A DNA stretch of 64,000 nucleotides from Perognathus longimembris pacificus (GCF_023159225.1 NC_063161.1:74748267-74812266), one strand, 5' to 3'. Shown: positions 10,461 through 22,906, numbered from the stretch's first letter. Notes: generated by a model from the letters alone, not told the origin. Numbers and translations are program-made.

Positions 10461-10839
10461 TCTCAGACCTTTATTACCCTGCCCCCCCCCCCCAACTTCG
10501 TGGCTTTTGCCAGATTGGCTGTGGCAGATTCCCAGCCACAGCTTAACAGTGGCCCCAGAGCAGAGACCTGAGGTGCACTGGGGAGATCACTGTTGGGGGG
10601 GGGCTTAGGGGGATGAGGGTGCACCCTGCAGTTTCTAGCATCCACTCAGGCCCTGAAGGGACCCAGGATAAAGTAAGGGGGCATTTGCTCCAGGCAGAGT
10701 TTTAATGTTGTCTTACCCCAGGCTCTGCTAGTTTCGTATCCTCATCTGCAGAAATGGTGAATCAGATGGGACGTAGCCAGGTCACACGCAGGCACAAGGC
10801 TGCCTTGACCTACTCTTCTTGTTTGGACTTTGCTTGTTT

Positions 10840-10965
10840 GTGTTTTTGGTTTTTGACATAGAGTTTCCATGTCACCTGCGTTGGCCTTTGACTGATCCTC
10901 CTGCCTCTGCCTTCACCTCTGGAGGGCTGGGATCACAGGTGTGTGCTACCACGCCCAGCTTTCCT
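10840..10965 (-). repeat. B1-like SINE, antisense
   Basis: The reverse B1 monomer contains CTGATCCTCCTGCCTCTGCC and GGCTGGGATCACAGGTGTGT, ending CACGCCCAGC. A second short B1 remnant lies at about 11062-11098. Confidence 0.7.
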
Positions 10966-11939
10966 GGAGATTCCTGGTCAGCAGGTGTTTTTGTGGCTTG
11001 TGGGTTTTTTTTTTGGCCAAGGTGATTGTTTCTCCCTTTGGGGTTTATTGTAATCTCATACAGCGGGGATTACAGGCGTGAATTGCCACACCTGGGCCCC
11101 AAATTGCCAAGTCTTGTTCACATGTAATGATAATGCCCTTCCCACCATTTCTCTTTTCCATCTTCCCAAGGCATTCTGCTTGGTTTTCACTGAAGCAGTC
11201 CCACTTTTTTTTCTCACATATTGTGATCAATTTGTATAATTTGATAGAATTACGTAATTATAATAACAAGCACAGCTGCTCTGAAGAGGCTGGGGGAGAA
11301 GCAATAAAGTCCTGGCAGGTGGATGGCTCAGGCAGACACAGGGGGTGGGGTTGGGCGCCTGGGCCTTGGGGAGTCAGGGAGCTGGGGAGCTGCAGAGCCA
11401 AGAAGCTGAGAGCGGGGTGCTGGGTGCTGGGTGCTGGGTGCCGAGCGCCGAGCCACAGAGGCCTAGGCACCTGCCATCTCCCTATGGCTCTCCTCAGAGA
11501 AGGAGAACAAGAACGCCTCTGGCCTAATTTAACTTGTCCTGAGGGATTCGTGACGAAAGTGGCCACAATTCTGTAACATTAAGCCTGTGTCTGTAGAGGT
11601 ACCCACAGCTTGAAGACCAACTTGTCTATTAACGTTCACAGGCCTCTGGGCTGTGTAGTTGTGATGGCCTGTATTGTATTGTGAGGGCCTTGTGGGGATG
11701 TTGGTTCTGGTTGTTGGGCTTGGCTTCATTCCATGTTTTCACCAGAAGTCATTTTCGCACTGGGCAACTAGCAGATTTAGAGGTTGCTTTCAGATGTTTG
11801 AAATGTCATGAAGGATATCTCTGTGAAGAACTTCTAATATCAGAAAAAAAATTATCTCAGGGTGAATTATGTGGCCAAAGGTTCAAGCTCTCCTCCTCTT
11901 CCTCCTCCCCCCTCCCCTACCCCCTCCTCTTCCTGTTCT

Positions 11940-12152
11940 TTACTTGAACTCAGGGTCTGGGTGCTATCCTTGAGTTTTGGTGCTCAAGGCTAGTGCTCTA
12001 TCTACACAGCTCTACTTCCAGCTTGTTTGGTGGTTAATTGGAGGTAAGAGTCTTGCATACTTTTCCTGCCCAAGCTGGCTTTGAACCTCAATCCTCAGAT
12101 CTCAGCCTCCTGAGTAGCTAGGATTATAGGCGCAAGCTACTATGGCAGGCTT
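11940..12152 (-). repeat. SINE, ID/B1 dimer, antisense
   Basis: Reverse ID block TTGCTCAAGG-type (GTGCTCAAGGCTAGTGCTCT), linker GTGGTTAATTGGAGGTAAGA and reverse B1 block CTCAGCCTCCTGAGTAGCTA. A CT-rich tract lies at its tail side (11890-11935). Confidence 0.85.
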
Positions 12153-12527
12153 TTGAAAACTTTTGATATATTCTGTTAGTAAGCCTCACAGCCATGTATC
12201 AAGTCTGTTAAATTATTTTCTTTCACTGTGAATCAGTACTAGAACTTTAAAAGCCTTGTTAATTTGGTAGATTACAATCACATCTCTCTTCATTTTCCTG
12301 ATTGGTAGTGAGGTTGAACATTTCTCCAAATGTCATTTATTTGCATTTCCATTTTTGTAAAATATTAAATTCTGATTTGTCTGTGAAAAACAGAATTTGG
12401 CTGTTGATTAGTTCAATTGTTGATGTGCATGCATTTTTAATACCCATTCTCGGTGTCATGGCTCTTCCTGTACCCTCGTTTTCTCACTTTTCAGTGTGGA
12501 TGGGACCTGAGACTTTTACGTCTTCTT

Positions 12528-12736
12528 CTTTCTTTGGGTTGGTACCAGGGCTTGAATTCAGGGCCTTGCACTCTTGCTGGCACCCTACCATTTGAACTGT
12601 CCCTCTACTTCTGGCGTTTTGCTCATTTATAAAGAGTCTCATGGACTTTCCTGCTCAAGTTGGCTTCCAGCCATAATCCTCGGATTTTAGCCTCCAGAGT
12701 CCCTCGGATTACAGGCATGAGACACTGGTGCTGGCT
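12528..12736 (-). repeat. SINE, ID/B1 dimer, antisense
   Basis: GGTACCAGGGCTTGAATTCA, then GAGTCTCATGGACTTTCC and CCTCGGATTACAGGCATGAG mark a moderately diverged reverse copy. Confidence 0.75.
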
Positions 12737-12739
12737 TCA

Positions 12740-13617
12740 GTGTTTGCATTTTCACAGCCTGTTCTGGTTTACCCTGTCCTCTCGTTTGTGTCTGGAGATG
12801 GGTCTGAGGCTCCTCTCTCAGTCTCCTTAGGGTCTGAGCTGAGTATTTTGGCCTGGGATGCCTTGGCTCTGGGCATTGACCTTCACTTGTTTAGTGTGGG
12901 TGCTGGCTGCCTTCTCCCTCCCCACTCCACCTCTTCTGCTCTCCAAGATACACACATGTGCATGAACACGTCTGTGGAGCCCAGGTTCTCCCATCAGTGG
13001 GAGGGAAGGAAGAAAGGAAGGAAGGAAGAGCTGTTGGTCTCTGCAGGCATGGACTGGCTCACAGAGGCATGGCATGGGGACACCAGGCATCCAGCCTGGG
13101 AAGCACTGAGAGTGAGCTATGTACTACCTGGGGGTAGTTGAACACATGCATGGTTGTGGATGTTGGTGTAAGAGAAGTGGGGTGGGGTGGCAGAGGCTTT
13201 GCCAGGAGATCAATGCCTTTCTTTGAGAAGATGTTCTTAGTGGCTGGTCATTGGAGATATAGGTTCTTGGTGCTGGTTGTTAGTGATAAGTTCTTGGTGG
13301 CCAATACATGGACAGGATGTAGAGAATGAAATTGACCAGCTCTGAAGACCCCTCATCCCCAGTAGGTTCTGGGGTTCCATGCTTCCTAGCCCTGAGAAGT
13401 GCCCTCTTGGAACTCTCTTGCTGTAAGCCCCGTGGCTGAGAAGTCCTGTCTGGGTATTCATGACGAGGAGAGAGTGGCTGCCGCAATGTAGTGGATTGTT
13501 CATGACTTAGGAGGAAGTGACTCCATCCAGAATTGCAGCTTTGGAGGCTGTCAGACAGGCCAGGTTGGAAACAGCTCGGTGCAGCTTGGCCCACAGCGGG
13601 TCCAGAGAGGCAGAGGT
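12740..13617. other. Intronic stretch, no feature recognised
   Basis: It has ordinary composition with a short GGAA run near 13007-13030. Short open frames have no recognisable homology. Confidence 0.4.
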
Positions 13618-13840
13618 CCTGAGGATCATGGTTTGAGGCCAAGCCGGGAACAATGTCAGCCTGACCTCATCTCAATAAAAAAGTGGAGTGTGGGGCACAG
13701 AAGACGCAGGACAGCAGGCTGAGGCCTTATCTGAAAAAGAATCCAGAAGCCAAACAGGGCTGGTGGCCTGGCTCAGTGGTAGAACACTTACATGGGGGCC
13801 CTGAGTTCAAACCCCAGTAACACCTGGAACAACAAAGCAA
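13618..13840 (+). repeat. Old SINE, B1/ID type
   Basis: GAGGATCATGGTTTGAGGCC B1 region, a diverged linker, then GGCTCAGTGGTAGAACACTT and GAGTTCAAACCCCAGTAAC. Confidence 0.65.
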
Positions 13841-14021
13841 CAGACATTTGAAGAGTTTGCTTTGAGCGTGTGTGTGTCTGATGGCCTTGGTCCTGGACTC
13901 TGGTTTGAAGAAGATGTTAACCGATCCGATCCAAAGGGCTTCCTGTGCGCTAAGGGGATTACGGTGGCTTATTTCATTGAGTGAGCTGAATACTGCATTT
14001 ACAATTGACTCTGGCCGAGCT

Positions 14022-14098
14022 GCTCCCCTCCCCTCCCCTCCCCTCCTTTCGCCTCCTTTCACCTCCCCTCCCCTCCTCTCTCCTCCCCTCCCTCCTAC
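14022..14098. repeat. (CCCCT)n tract
   Basis: An interrupted CCCCT/CCTCC pyrimidine tract of about 75 bp. Confidence 0.9.
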
Positions 14099-14099
14099 A

Positions 14100-15730
14100 G
14101 CTCTTGGTTTGGAAATGTACATGACAGCATCCACAGTGGGTAGGCACAGTGAGCTGGGCTGGGCCTCCCTACTTCCTCCTGCATCCAGCACCCATAGCGA
14201 GAGGCGGGAGCCAGTGCAGCTCAAAGAGGTGCAGACGGCCGCCAGAGCACTGACCTACTTCTAGACGATGAATATTTAAAATAAGCAGAGCTTTAAAAAT
14301 AATGTGCTGTGCACCGGGGGCCGGAGCTCAAAGTAACAGAGGCCTGACAAAAGGCTGTTTCTGGAAGGCCTGGGCCGGGCAGGGCTGTGCTGAATTCATG
14401 TGTGTGGGGAACGCTGGGTTTGGAGTCTGGAAATGGGGTTTTTGTTTGACATCCATGGTTTAGCTGTGTTCCCCGAAGCAGGCATCCTCAGTATTGCCGG
14501 GGCAATTTACTTGATGGTAAAGTGGAAATTAGGCCTGCTTCCTTCTTCTCCACCTTTGCCTGGGCTGGCCTCAGGCTCAGTGGGGTGTGTGTGGGGGGGT
14601 CCTCTTGCCAGTGCTGCCCAGACACATGGACATGGGATTGCAGGTGTGCACTGTCGTGCCTCTTACAGAGGCTCTGGAGACCTTGCTGTGGCCAAGGCTG
14701 GCTGGTTTGTGGGTCTCAGGAAGCAGGGGCAGGTGGACCAGGGTGGGGCTGGGGAGGCCTCTAGCCCTTCCGGGCAGTCTAGGGCTTTCTTCCTCACCGT
14801 CTTTGGATTGAGCCCTTTTTTTGTGTAGAGAGTGTCTCGCACAAAGACTGTAGGGAAAATAAGAGTGGGGGGGGAACCTCAACTCAACCCTATTTCTTAT
14901 GTGGAATGTCTGGGGATGGGTTGGTTAGAACAGCTGGAGAAGACACAAGGTGGGCTTGAACTTGAACGTCAAATGCACAGGGCCCGAAGGAGAGCAGCCA
15001 GCCGCTTGGATTTGGGATTTCTCTGCTGAAGTGTTTTGTTTATGCCTCCCCCGTCCCCCCCCCTTCAAGAGAGACCAGCTGTGCCCTGGTTTCTCTGGAG
15101 CTGGGCCCCCACTCCCAGACAAGCTTTCCTCCAGCATATCTCTGCAAGTTGATCCTGCCAGTTCTAGAATGCCATGAGATGAAATCATGAGACAGTCCAC
15201 ACTTTCCGGTTTCTGTCTTTTCGTCTTGCGTTTGTCTTTTGCAGGTCTATCATCTTTCTCTTGTTGTATTTTTTTTTTTTTTTTTTGCCTGGGCAGCTGC
15301 AGCTTCTCTGAAGCAAGGACTTCTTCACTCTGCTGTCAGCAGGAGCCTGGCTGTGGGCAGTGCAGATGACTGAGTGTGGCCATGTCTCAATAAAACTTTA
15401 TTTACAAGAGCACCACGAGGCTGAGCTGTGACCTCATGTCTCCTGCTTCACTGCTCAGCATGGTTCCCTTTTCATGCCCCACGTGGCTGCGTTATAATAG
15501 ATTCCACCAGGCTTCTGGCCAAAGTCAAACCACCATGAACATAGGATAGCACTTGTGTGCCCAAGTTTCCATCTCTCTTCTCTCAGAAGTGTCTAGGGTG
15601 GAATTGCTGGTTGTAGACTGGGTGTGTGTTTAACGTGTCAACTGCTGGGATGCTTTTCTGAGTTTGTGCACCTGACAGCAGTTGTGGGGGCAGAGGGAAG
15701 GGGTGGAAGTTCTGGTCAGCCTCTGGTGCT
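14100..15730. other. Intronic stretch with minor repeats
   Basis: It contains AT-rich sequence at 14255-14330 and an old antisense B1-like remnant at about 14560-14670 (ATGGGATTGCAGGTGTGCAC). There is a T run at 15267-15286 and an AATAAA at 15389-15394. No gene is seen. Confidence 0.4.
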
Positions 15731-15736
15731 GGCCTT

Positions 15737-15910
15737 TCTCTGACACCAGTTCCAGCCTCCTTGGGTTTGGGAGTCCCTGGCTAGGTGAACTCCTGTCCCA
15801 GGCACCATGATGTCTGTTTAGCCGGCTGCTCTCTGACGCCAGTCCCAGCCTCCCTGGGTTTGGGAGCCCCTGGCTGGGTGAACTCCCATCCCAGGCACTG
15901 TGTTCTTGTC
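15737..15910. repeat. Two-copy tandem duplication, period about 93 bp
   Basis: The block CTCTGACACCAGTTCCAGCC...GGGTGAACTCC at 15737 recurs from about 15830 as CTCTGACGCCAGTCCCAGCC. The copies differ at several positions, so this duplication is older than the one at 5.8 kb. Confidence 0.8.
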
Positions 15911-15999
15911 TGTGTGGCCATCTGCTTTCAACCCTGCAGAGATCTAGTAGCTGCTGGGCAGGTGAAGGGACAGGAGCTGTTGAGAGTGTTTCTTCCTCT

Positions 16000-16305
16000 T
16001 TGGTCAGTACAGGGGTTTGAACCCAGGCCCTCCTGCTCTACCACTTGAGCTATACCTCAGCCCCCTTTATTTCTCAGATATTTTACTTGGGCCAGCCTCA
16101 GACAGTGGTTCTCCTGCCCGTTCCTTTTGGATAGCTGGGATGACAGGCCATGTACCACCTTGCCCAACTTACTTTGTTGGGATGAGGTCTTGCTAACTTT
16201 TTTTTTTTTTTTTTTTTTGCCTGGGCTGACTTTGAATGAGTGAGCCTCCTGACCTGCCTCCTGAATAGTCAGGATTTCAGGTGTGACCCACCAAGCCTGG
16301 CTTCG
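16000..16305 (-). repeat. Old SINE(s), ID/B1 type, antisense
   Basis: GGGTTTGAACCCAGGCCC, TACCACTTGAGCTATACC and a reverse B1 part, interrupted by a T run at 16199-16218. After that a second B1-like part continues to CAAGCCTGGC. This is perhaps two overlapping copies. Confidence 0.6.
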
Positions 16306-16506
16306 ACCTCAGCTGAGTTGTTAACTTGAATGCAGGGCATGGGTCTGGTGTTGGGCTCTCTTGGTGGAATAGACGTGGAGAAGCACTGTGTGGGCTATGA
16401 CCGCAGGCTCCACAATGCCAGAACCTGGGGGTCAGGCCAGGCCCTGTTTGTGGAAGCCTGCATGGGGAAAACTGAGAAACTGGACCATTTATTCTACTTA
16501 TTTTTA

Positions 16507-16740
16507 TTTTGTGCTACTGTCCTGGGGCTTGAAGTCAGGGCCCAGGTGCTGCCTCTGAGCTTTTTTTGCTCAAGGCTAGTGCTCTACCACTTGAGCCACA
16601 GTTCCACTTCTGGCTTTATGGTGGTTCACTGGAGGTAAGAGTCTCACGGACTTTTCCATCAGAGCTGGCTTTGAACTGCAACCCTCAGATCTTATCCTCC
16701 CCAGTAGCTGGGATTACAGGCGTGAGCCACTGGTGCCCAA
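16507..16740 (-). repeat. SINE, ID/B1 dimer, antisense
   Basis: A well-preserved reverse copy: GGGGCTTGAAGTCAGGGCCC, CTCAAGGCTAGTGCTCTACC, GGTTCACTGGAGGTAAGAGT and GCTGGGATTACAGGCGTGAG. Confidence 0.85.
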
Positions 16741-17420
16741 AGCTTCCACTTACGTTCTGATGTGGATTTTTTATTTGTGTCAGAAAATTCTTGTTTCATT
16801 GATTTCCTCTTTGCCTCTATAGAAGACATTCTGTGAGAGCTCAGGAATTAGCTACAGAGCCAGAAAGGAATGGCGTGATAACGCAGGGCTGGAGAGTGTG
16901 TAGCTGGGTCATCGCATGCAGAATGTGTTCTGCATTCTCCTCCACGCTCTGACACGAGAAGAGAGAGCCAGCTCTCGCCTGCTTATGGGGGGGGGGGAAG
17001 CCAGGGGAGGCCGCTGTGGTAACACCCCGAGCCTGGAGTGCACACCATGGGCCTAGACGGATGCTTGGGTGCCAGCCACAGGGGCCTTGGCCTGTCACAG
17101 ATGGCTTGGCTGGAACTCTTCTATTCTCCTGCCTGGGGGAATTGAGGAGACAGCTTGGTGTAGAGGCTCTCCCTGGGGTGAGGACGGCAAGGACATTGGT
17201 GGGTGGTGACAGTTGAAGACCAAGGCAGCTGACTGGGCCTTGCCTGACCTCTGCTCCCACAAAGGCCTGCCCAACGGGAAAGCCTCCTGAAGTGTTTACA
17301 CGGCGGTGCAGACATGGTGGCCAAGCGGGGATGCGAACCAGGTTTCCCATACAGGGAGCCTGTGATTTCACAGTGTTTGTGAAATTAATGCCATCCCAAA
17401 GCCAGGACTTCACACTCTGA

Positions 17421-17461
17421 GCGGGGGGGGGGGGGGGGGGGGGGGGGGGGAGGGGGGGGGA
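17421..17461. repeat. Poly-G tract
   Basis: An almost pure G run of about 40 bases with one A near its end. Homopolymers of this length are prone to sequencing-length error. Confidence 0.9.
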
Positions 17462-17737
17462 ACCTCCAGGGAGCTGCTGTCAAGGGAAGGGTTTCCCATA
17501 TCCATGCCAGCTCTCTCTGGGTGGTGTGAATGTGGACCCTCAGCAGCTGCCTGGCTTCCCAAGAGCCCTTCCCTGGCTGGCTCTGGTTTCATGAAATCAC
17601 AGCCGCAGCCCCACGTAAACCCTGCCGTCCCCAGCCACTCTTGCGTCCTTAGCTTTGAGACTGGCCACTCTGCTGCGGCTTTGGGTCGGCCTTTTCTTTA
17701 TAGTTCTATTTCTGATCTGTGAAAAGAGAATGAAAAC

Positions 17738-17958
17738 CGTAACTTCTACTGGGTACCCATGACGTACGTAATCCTAGCTACTTGGGAAGATGAGATTTGA
17801 GGATCAAGGTTCAAAGCCAGCTCCGGCAGGAAAGTGGGTGAGACTTTTCTTTCCAATAAACTACTCAGAAATTGTCCGAAGTGGTGCTGTGGCTCAAATG
17901 GTAGAGCACCAGACTTGAGCACAAAAGCTCTGGGACAGCGCCTTGGCCCTGTGTATGT
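17738..17958 (+). repeat. SINE, B1-like plus ID-like dimer
   Basis: GTAATCCTAGCTACTTGGGA, GGTTCAAAGCCAGCTCC, CAATAAACTACTCAG linker and GGCTCAAATGGTAGAGCACC. It ends into a CA-rich microsatellite at 17965-17990. Confidence 0.8.
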
Positions 17959-18154
17959 GTAAACACACACACATACATGCACGTGTGCGTGCACATCCCA
18001 TGTTAAACAGCTGTCTCCTTTCTGCCGCGAACTCATTAGCGTAGTGTGCCGGGCACCAGGCTAGAGGAGAAAGACTTCCAGCATCCAGGCTGTCAGTTCA
18101 TCCAGCAATGTTGCGCTGTGGCCTGTAGTGAGGAGAGGCACAAGAAGCTAAAGG

Positions 18155-18370
18155 GTGGGGCTGGGAATATGGCCTAGTGGCAAGAGTGCTTGCCTCCTAC
18201 ACATGAAGCTCTCGGTTCGATTCCCCAGCACCACATATATGGAAAACGGCCAGAAGGGGTGCTGTGGCTCAGGTGGCAGAGTGCTAGCCTTGAGCGGGAA
18301 GAAGCCAGGGACAGTGCTCAGGCCCTGAGTCCAAGGCCCAGGACTGGCCAAAAAAAAAAAAAAAAATAGA
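18155..18370 (+). repeat. ID-ID dimeric SINE with target-site duplication
   Basis: The first tRNA-like unit starts GGGGCTGGGAATATGGCCTA and has a GGTTCGATTCCCCAGCACC B box. A second ID-like unit (GCTGTGGCTCAGGTGGCAGA) follows, then an A tail. The flanks carry AGAAGCTAAAGG upstream (about 18144) and AGAAACTAAAGG downstream (18372), a duplication with one mismatch. This is the young dimeric ID family, sense orientation. Confidence 0.9.
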
Positions 18371-19127
18371 AAGAAACTAAAGGTTCAACTTCTAGACTTT
18401 TCTCTGCAGACTTGGGGCCAGCTAGTGCGTATAGTTTGCTCTAGAGCGCCGCCCCGTGAGAAGGGCTTGTCACGGACCCTGCTCCAGCACTCTGCCTGGG
18501 GAAGCCGGGCTCCCAGGCCCTATAGAGGCCCCTCTGCACTCTGTCTCTGCAGGTGCTGCTGGAAACACCACACATGGGCTTGGACGGTTCTAACCTGCGT
18601 GTCTTCCAGACGCTTCTTCTTCCCCTTGGAGAAACTTGGTTTTGTTCCTTGTTGCCCTTCCCTCAGACTCTGGTCAGAATCATGGAGTTCCCTTTACTGC
18701 TGGCTTTGGAAAGATCTGGCACATTGGCTGGCTTTGGAAGGAAGTGGAAGCTTGTGAGAGCAGATGTGCTCCTTAGGTCTTGGTGGGGCAGTCGCCTGTG
18801 GAGGTGATTTCCAGTTGGCGTGCAGCCCTGGGTTTGGCCAGAGGACAGAAGGACACCTTCACCCTCTGTGTCCCCGGGTGGCCCTGCCACGGAGCTCTCA
18901 CTCCTGGCAGCTTTCTGAAGTGGCCAAGGACTTTACATCTAAGACAAGGCAACACGCTCCCTCCAAGTTTTTTTCTTGGAAAGGTTTCTCAATGATGCAT
19001 TATTTTTCAAGGGATGACTTTCATATTTTTCGGTTTACTCTCTTGTTTGGCTCATGTTCAGAACATTGTGTTCTTACTGTAATTTCTAAAGCTGCTGCTG
19101 CATGCAAGCAGTGTGAATCAGGATTTC

Positions 19128-19798
19128 TGTATCCACCTACCCGTCTACCACTTGTTCATCCGTCCACCATCTACCTACTCATCCACCCCCCACCCATTCA
19201 TCCATCCAGCCACCATCCATCCATTCGTCTGCCCACTCGTCCATCTGTTCACCATCTATCCACCCGTCCATCCACCTACCTATCTACCCACTCATCCATC
19301 CATCTACTGTCCATCCACTCATCCATCCACCATCACCCACCCATGCGTCCATCTGTCTGCCATCCACCTACTCACCATCTACCGTCCACCCACTCATCCA
19401 TCCACTCATCCATTTATCTACCATCTGCCCACCTGTCCACCCCCTCGTCTATCCACTGTCTATCCACTTATCCATCCATCCACCCACCGTCCATCTACCA
19501 TCCATCTACCAGTACACACATCTACTCACTTGTCCATCTGTCTACCATCCATCCATTCATTCATCCGTCTACCATCCATCCACTCATCCATCCACCATCC
19601 ACTCACCTGTCCACCTACCTATTATCCATCCATCATCCACCCACCATCCATCAACTCATTTATCCATTAGTCCATCGATTTGTCAGGCCATCCTTCCACT
19701 TATTATCATCTATCCTCCAACCATCCACTCATCTACCCATCTACCATCCATCCATCCACCCATCCATCCACCCATTCACCATCCATCCACCTATCTTC
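19128..19798. repeat. (ATCC)n-like array, about 670 bp
   Basis: Degenerate CATCCA/CCATCCAC/CTACC words run for about 670 bp. The frames through it are open and Pro/Ser/His/Thr-rich because the units rarely form stop codons, so no protein is inferred. Confidence 0.95.
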
Positions 19799-19864
19799 CC
19801 CTGTTGGTCACAAACTACTACCCCAACAATCTGAGCCTCCCAAGTTATTTTTCTAATTTAATCT

Positions 19865-19930
19865 TTTTTTTTCCCCCTGTGGCAGTACTGGGGTCCTCAT
19901 GCCAGGCAGTGCTTCGTTGCTGAGCCATAA
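19865..19930 (-). repeat. ID-like SINE fragment, antisense
   Basis: A T run, then GGCAGTACTGGGGTCCTCAT, GCCAGGCAGTGCTTC and GCTGAGCCA. Confidence 0.5.
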
Positions 19931-20089
19931 TTTAATACTTGTCAGAGTATGTAAATCACTGTTTTGATTTGTGTGTCCTAATTCCTAACATTATTAAATG
20001 TGAGTTCACAGATTGGCTTGACAAGTGTGTTCATGTGTATGCTGGATGCTGCAAGAGGGTTTTCCTTTATTACAGGTGCTATTTGTATG

Positions 20090-20330
20090 TGCCTATGTGT
20101 TCAGGTGTGTATACACACGTGTGCCCACAGTGTCTATGTATGCATGTATGGACATGTTTATTGTGTATGTATCATGTAGGTGTGCTTGTGTGTATCTACA
20201 CATATGTGTATGTGTGCATGTGCACAACCATATGTGCATATACCTGTATGTACACATGATACAAGCACACGTGCCACATGTGTGCAATGTGTATGTGTAC
20301 ATGTATGCACACACCTGCTGCACTGGTAAT
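20090..20330. repeat. TG/TATG-rich low-complexity tract
   Basis: Irregular alternation of TGTG, TATG and CACA words with many ATG/CAT on both strands. No regular unit. Confidence 0.7.
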
Positions 20331-20857
20331 GTGTGGATTGTCCAATGCTGCTGATTTTCTCTTGGTATTTTTCTAACTTCATAAAAATTGATTGATTCTC
20401 TAAAATTATGCGAAATAGTGCTTGCTAAGAACTCACAACCTTATTGACTAAGTGAATGTTTGTCTTGCTTTTGAATTTTCTTCTATTATCGTAATTTGAA
20501 AAAACTCCCCAGTTGGGAGTGGAGCATTTGTTTCAGTGTTTCCTCCTTGAGTTGTTGTAGTTAGCAGTGAACAAGGATTTACGCTAATTTTTCTTCATTT
20601 TGTTCTTTTGTTTCAGTCATAATACATGGAATTATGTTGTGTTTCAGTTTTATAGCTCTTTAGTTCTTTAAAAGTTGGGATTTGTGTTTGGCACAGCTCT
20701 TCTGTCTTTGTGGCCTGTGAGAGGTGTGTTGAAGCTGTGACTATGAAATGTTTGTTCCCACATATTAGCATTTTTTTGGGGGGGGTGGGAAACAACCCTC
20801 ATCCCTCCTTTACCCAGAGTAGCTTGTGTTAGCATTTTTCCCTTTTTTGTCTTTAAT

Positions 20858-20961
20858 CCCTCCCTCCCTCCCTCCCTCCCTCCTTCCCTCCCTCCCTCCC
20901 TCCCTCCCTCCCTCCCTCCCTCCCTCCCTCCCTCCCTTCCTCCCTCCCTTCCTCCCTCCCT
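20858..20961. repeat. (CCCT)n microsatellite at a SINE tail
   Basis: About 100 bp of TCCC units with a few CTTCC interruptions. It abuts the tail side of the antisense ID unit that starts at 20962. Confidence 0.95.
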
Positions 20962-21042
20962 CATTTTGGCAGTACTAGTACTGAGTTTGGGCCTTTCACT
21001 TGCTAGGCAGGCACTCTACCACTTGAGCCACACTGCTATCCC
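20962..21042 (-). repeat. ID-like SINE monomer, antisense
   Basis: TTTGGCAGTACTAGTACTGA, CTTGCTAGGCAGGCACTCTA and CCACTTGAGCCACAC form a reverse ID unit. Confidence 0.75.
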
Positions 21043-21481
21043 TTTCTGCATTATATAGGCCGGAGGAGGCATGGCTGAAGTATTTCACTGTGCTGGTGTG
21101 TGTATGTGTTTATATGAGGGTTTGTATATGTGTTGGAGTGTGTGCATGTGTTTGGGTACGTGTGTGTATTTTCTTTATCCTCAGCCGCAGGGCACCTGGG
21201 ATGTGGACCACAGGACCATGGTCGTATGAAGTGCAGACATGTAGGGCATGCTGGGAGGCACCTTGCCACACAGAGCAGGAGCTGGCCCCAGCAGCTGTGC
21301 CTCAGTCCTTGAAGGAGCCCCATGCTGGCTCCTCACTGGCTGCTTGAGTGCCCGGGGCCTATGGGTGGTCTTCTCCCTTTGCTCAATGCCTCCTGGCCAG
21401 TGTGAAGTGCTGACCCTCCTGGGCACTGCAGTCATTATGTTTCTTCTTTAGAAAAATGTCTGTTCAGATCCTCTATACTTC

Positions 21482-21703
21482 TTTCCTTGTGTGGTACTAG
21501 GGCTTGAACTTGGGGTCTGGGTGCTGTCCCTGAGCTTTTCCATTCAAGGCTCTCGCTCTGTCACTTGAGACATAGCTCCACCCAGCATTTTGCTAGTTCA
21601 TTGGGGCTAAGAGTTTCATGCCTGATCTGCCTTTGAACTCTGGTCCTCAGATCCTAGCCTCCCGAGTAGCTAGGATTACCTGCATGAGACCCCAGTATCC
21701 CGC
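21482..21703 (-). repeat. SINE, ID/B1 dimer, antisense
   Basis: GGCTTGAACTTGGGGTCTGG, TTCAAGGCTCTCGCTCTGTC, then CCTCCCGAGTAGCTAGGATT. Moderately diverged. Confidence 0.8.
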
Positions 21704-21704
21704 T

Positions 21705-22030
21705 ATTGGAATTTTGATGAGGAAAACATTGAATCTGCAGATTATTCTGTGCATTTTGAGAATTTTCACAACATTACTTCTTTTAGTTTACATACTCAGG
21801 ACATTCTCCTACTTTATTCACATCTATGTGGATTTCTTATCAGGATATTGAAATTGGTGAATCCTCTACCTCCTCGATTAAAGTATTTGTGGGTATTTTA
21901 TGCTTTCATACTTGCAAATGAGATTGCCTTCTTTTATTTTATTTTTTTGCTTGAGATTGCCTTCTTAATTTCTTCTCTGGATGGTTCATTATTAGTGTAT
22001 GGAAGTTTGATAAAGCTGAAGTGATACAGA
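21705..22030 (-). mobile_element. L1 ORF2 fragment, antisense
   Basis: The + strand reads like the reverse complement of mammalian L1 ORF2: TTTTGATGAGGAAAACATTG, AATCTGCAGATTATTC, a TTTTCACAACATTACTTC block, then GATTGCCTTCTTAATTTC and TTCATTATTAGTGTATGG. It is a short, 5'- and 3'-truncated, non-coding fragment. The assignment rests on these ordered similarities from memory. Confidence 0.65.
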
Positions 22031-22091
22031 ATCAGTATTTCATTAAGTAATATTTAAATTCATATTGTTTTACATGAGTAAAGCATTGAGG

Positions 22092-22341
22092 TTTTTTTTT
22101 TTTTAATTTTTGGTGGTATGGGGTGCTGGCACTGGGATTAGCACTCAGGGCCTCACATTCTCACTTGGCTTTCTTGTTCAAGGCTTGAGCCATGACACCA
22201 GCTTTTTTTTTTTCTTTTCCTGGTTTCTTTGGAAACAGGGAAGGATCTCTTGGGCTTCTGCTTGGAGGGGCCTTGCACTGTGATCCTCCAGATCTCAGCC
22301 TCTCGAGAGTAGCTAGGATGACAGGTGTCATAGCCTGGCTC
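22092..22341 (-). repeat. SINE, ID/B1 dimer, antisense, with T runs
   Basis: A T run, GGGATTAGCACTCAGGGCC, GTTCAAGGCTTGAGCCATGA, a second T run, then CAGCCTCTCGAGAGTAGCTA. Confidence 0.65.
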
Positions 22342-22906
22342 ACAGATGGCCTTTCCATGAGGGTGAGCGGTTGGTTGCCTGGGTTGGGATGTGGGTTCAC
22401 ATGGCTCCACGAGGCTCCATGGGGCTCCAGCCCTCCAGAGCTCAGGGGCTTTGGGCATCGTTGTCCTTTCTGAGGCTCACAGTAGGAAATGGTGTCACCA
22501 GGGTGTGAGGGATCGTGTGACGGGGGCCATGTGGTGTGTCTGTCAGTGGTGGATTGGTGACCAGTGTGTGGAACAGCCAGTGTGGCTGCTCAGGGCCGTG
22601 TCCTCGATGTTGGTGTTTTCATCTTTGCTGGGCCCTCAGCCCCTCGGGTTCCCCCCTTGGCTTGGCTTTCTGGTGAGGACATCCTATGCTCTTGTTCCGG
22701 ACACTGGAAGCATTTACTTTTGGCTTCCCTATTTCTTGTTTAAATTTACTTTGGATTTTCTGTTTGGTTTGATTTTTGCGCCAGGCAGGTTTGACGGTGA
22801 GGATTTCTTGGACGTTTTCATCTTTTGTGAGCATGCTTAGGCTACTGCGGGCAGAGGCTGACTCTGCAGGCCTCACTTCTCTGGACTGATGGGTGCCTGT
22901 TATTCT

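Noticed and set aside
18764..19834. 356-residue frame rich in His/Pro/Ser/Thr
   Set aside because: Most of it is the (ATCC)n-like array. No domain, and frames shift at array irregularities.
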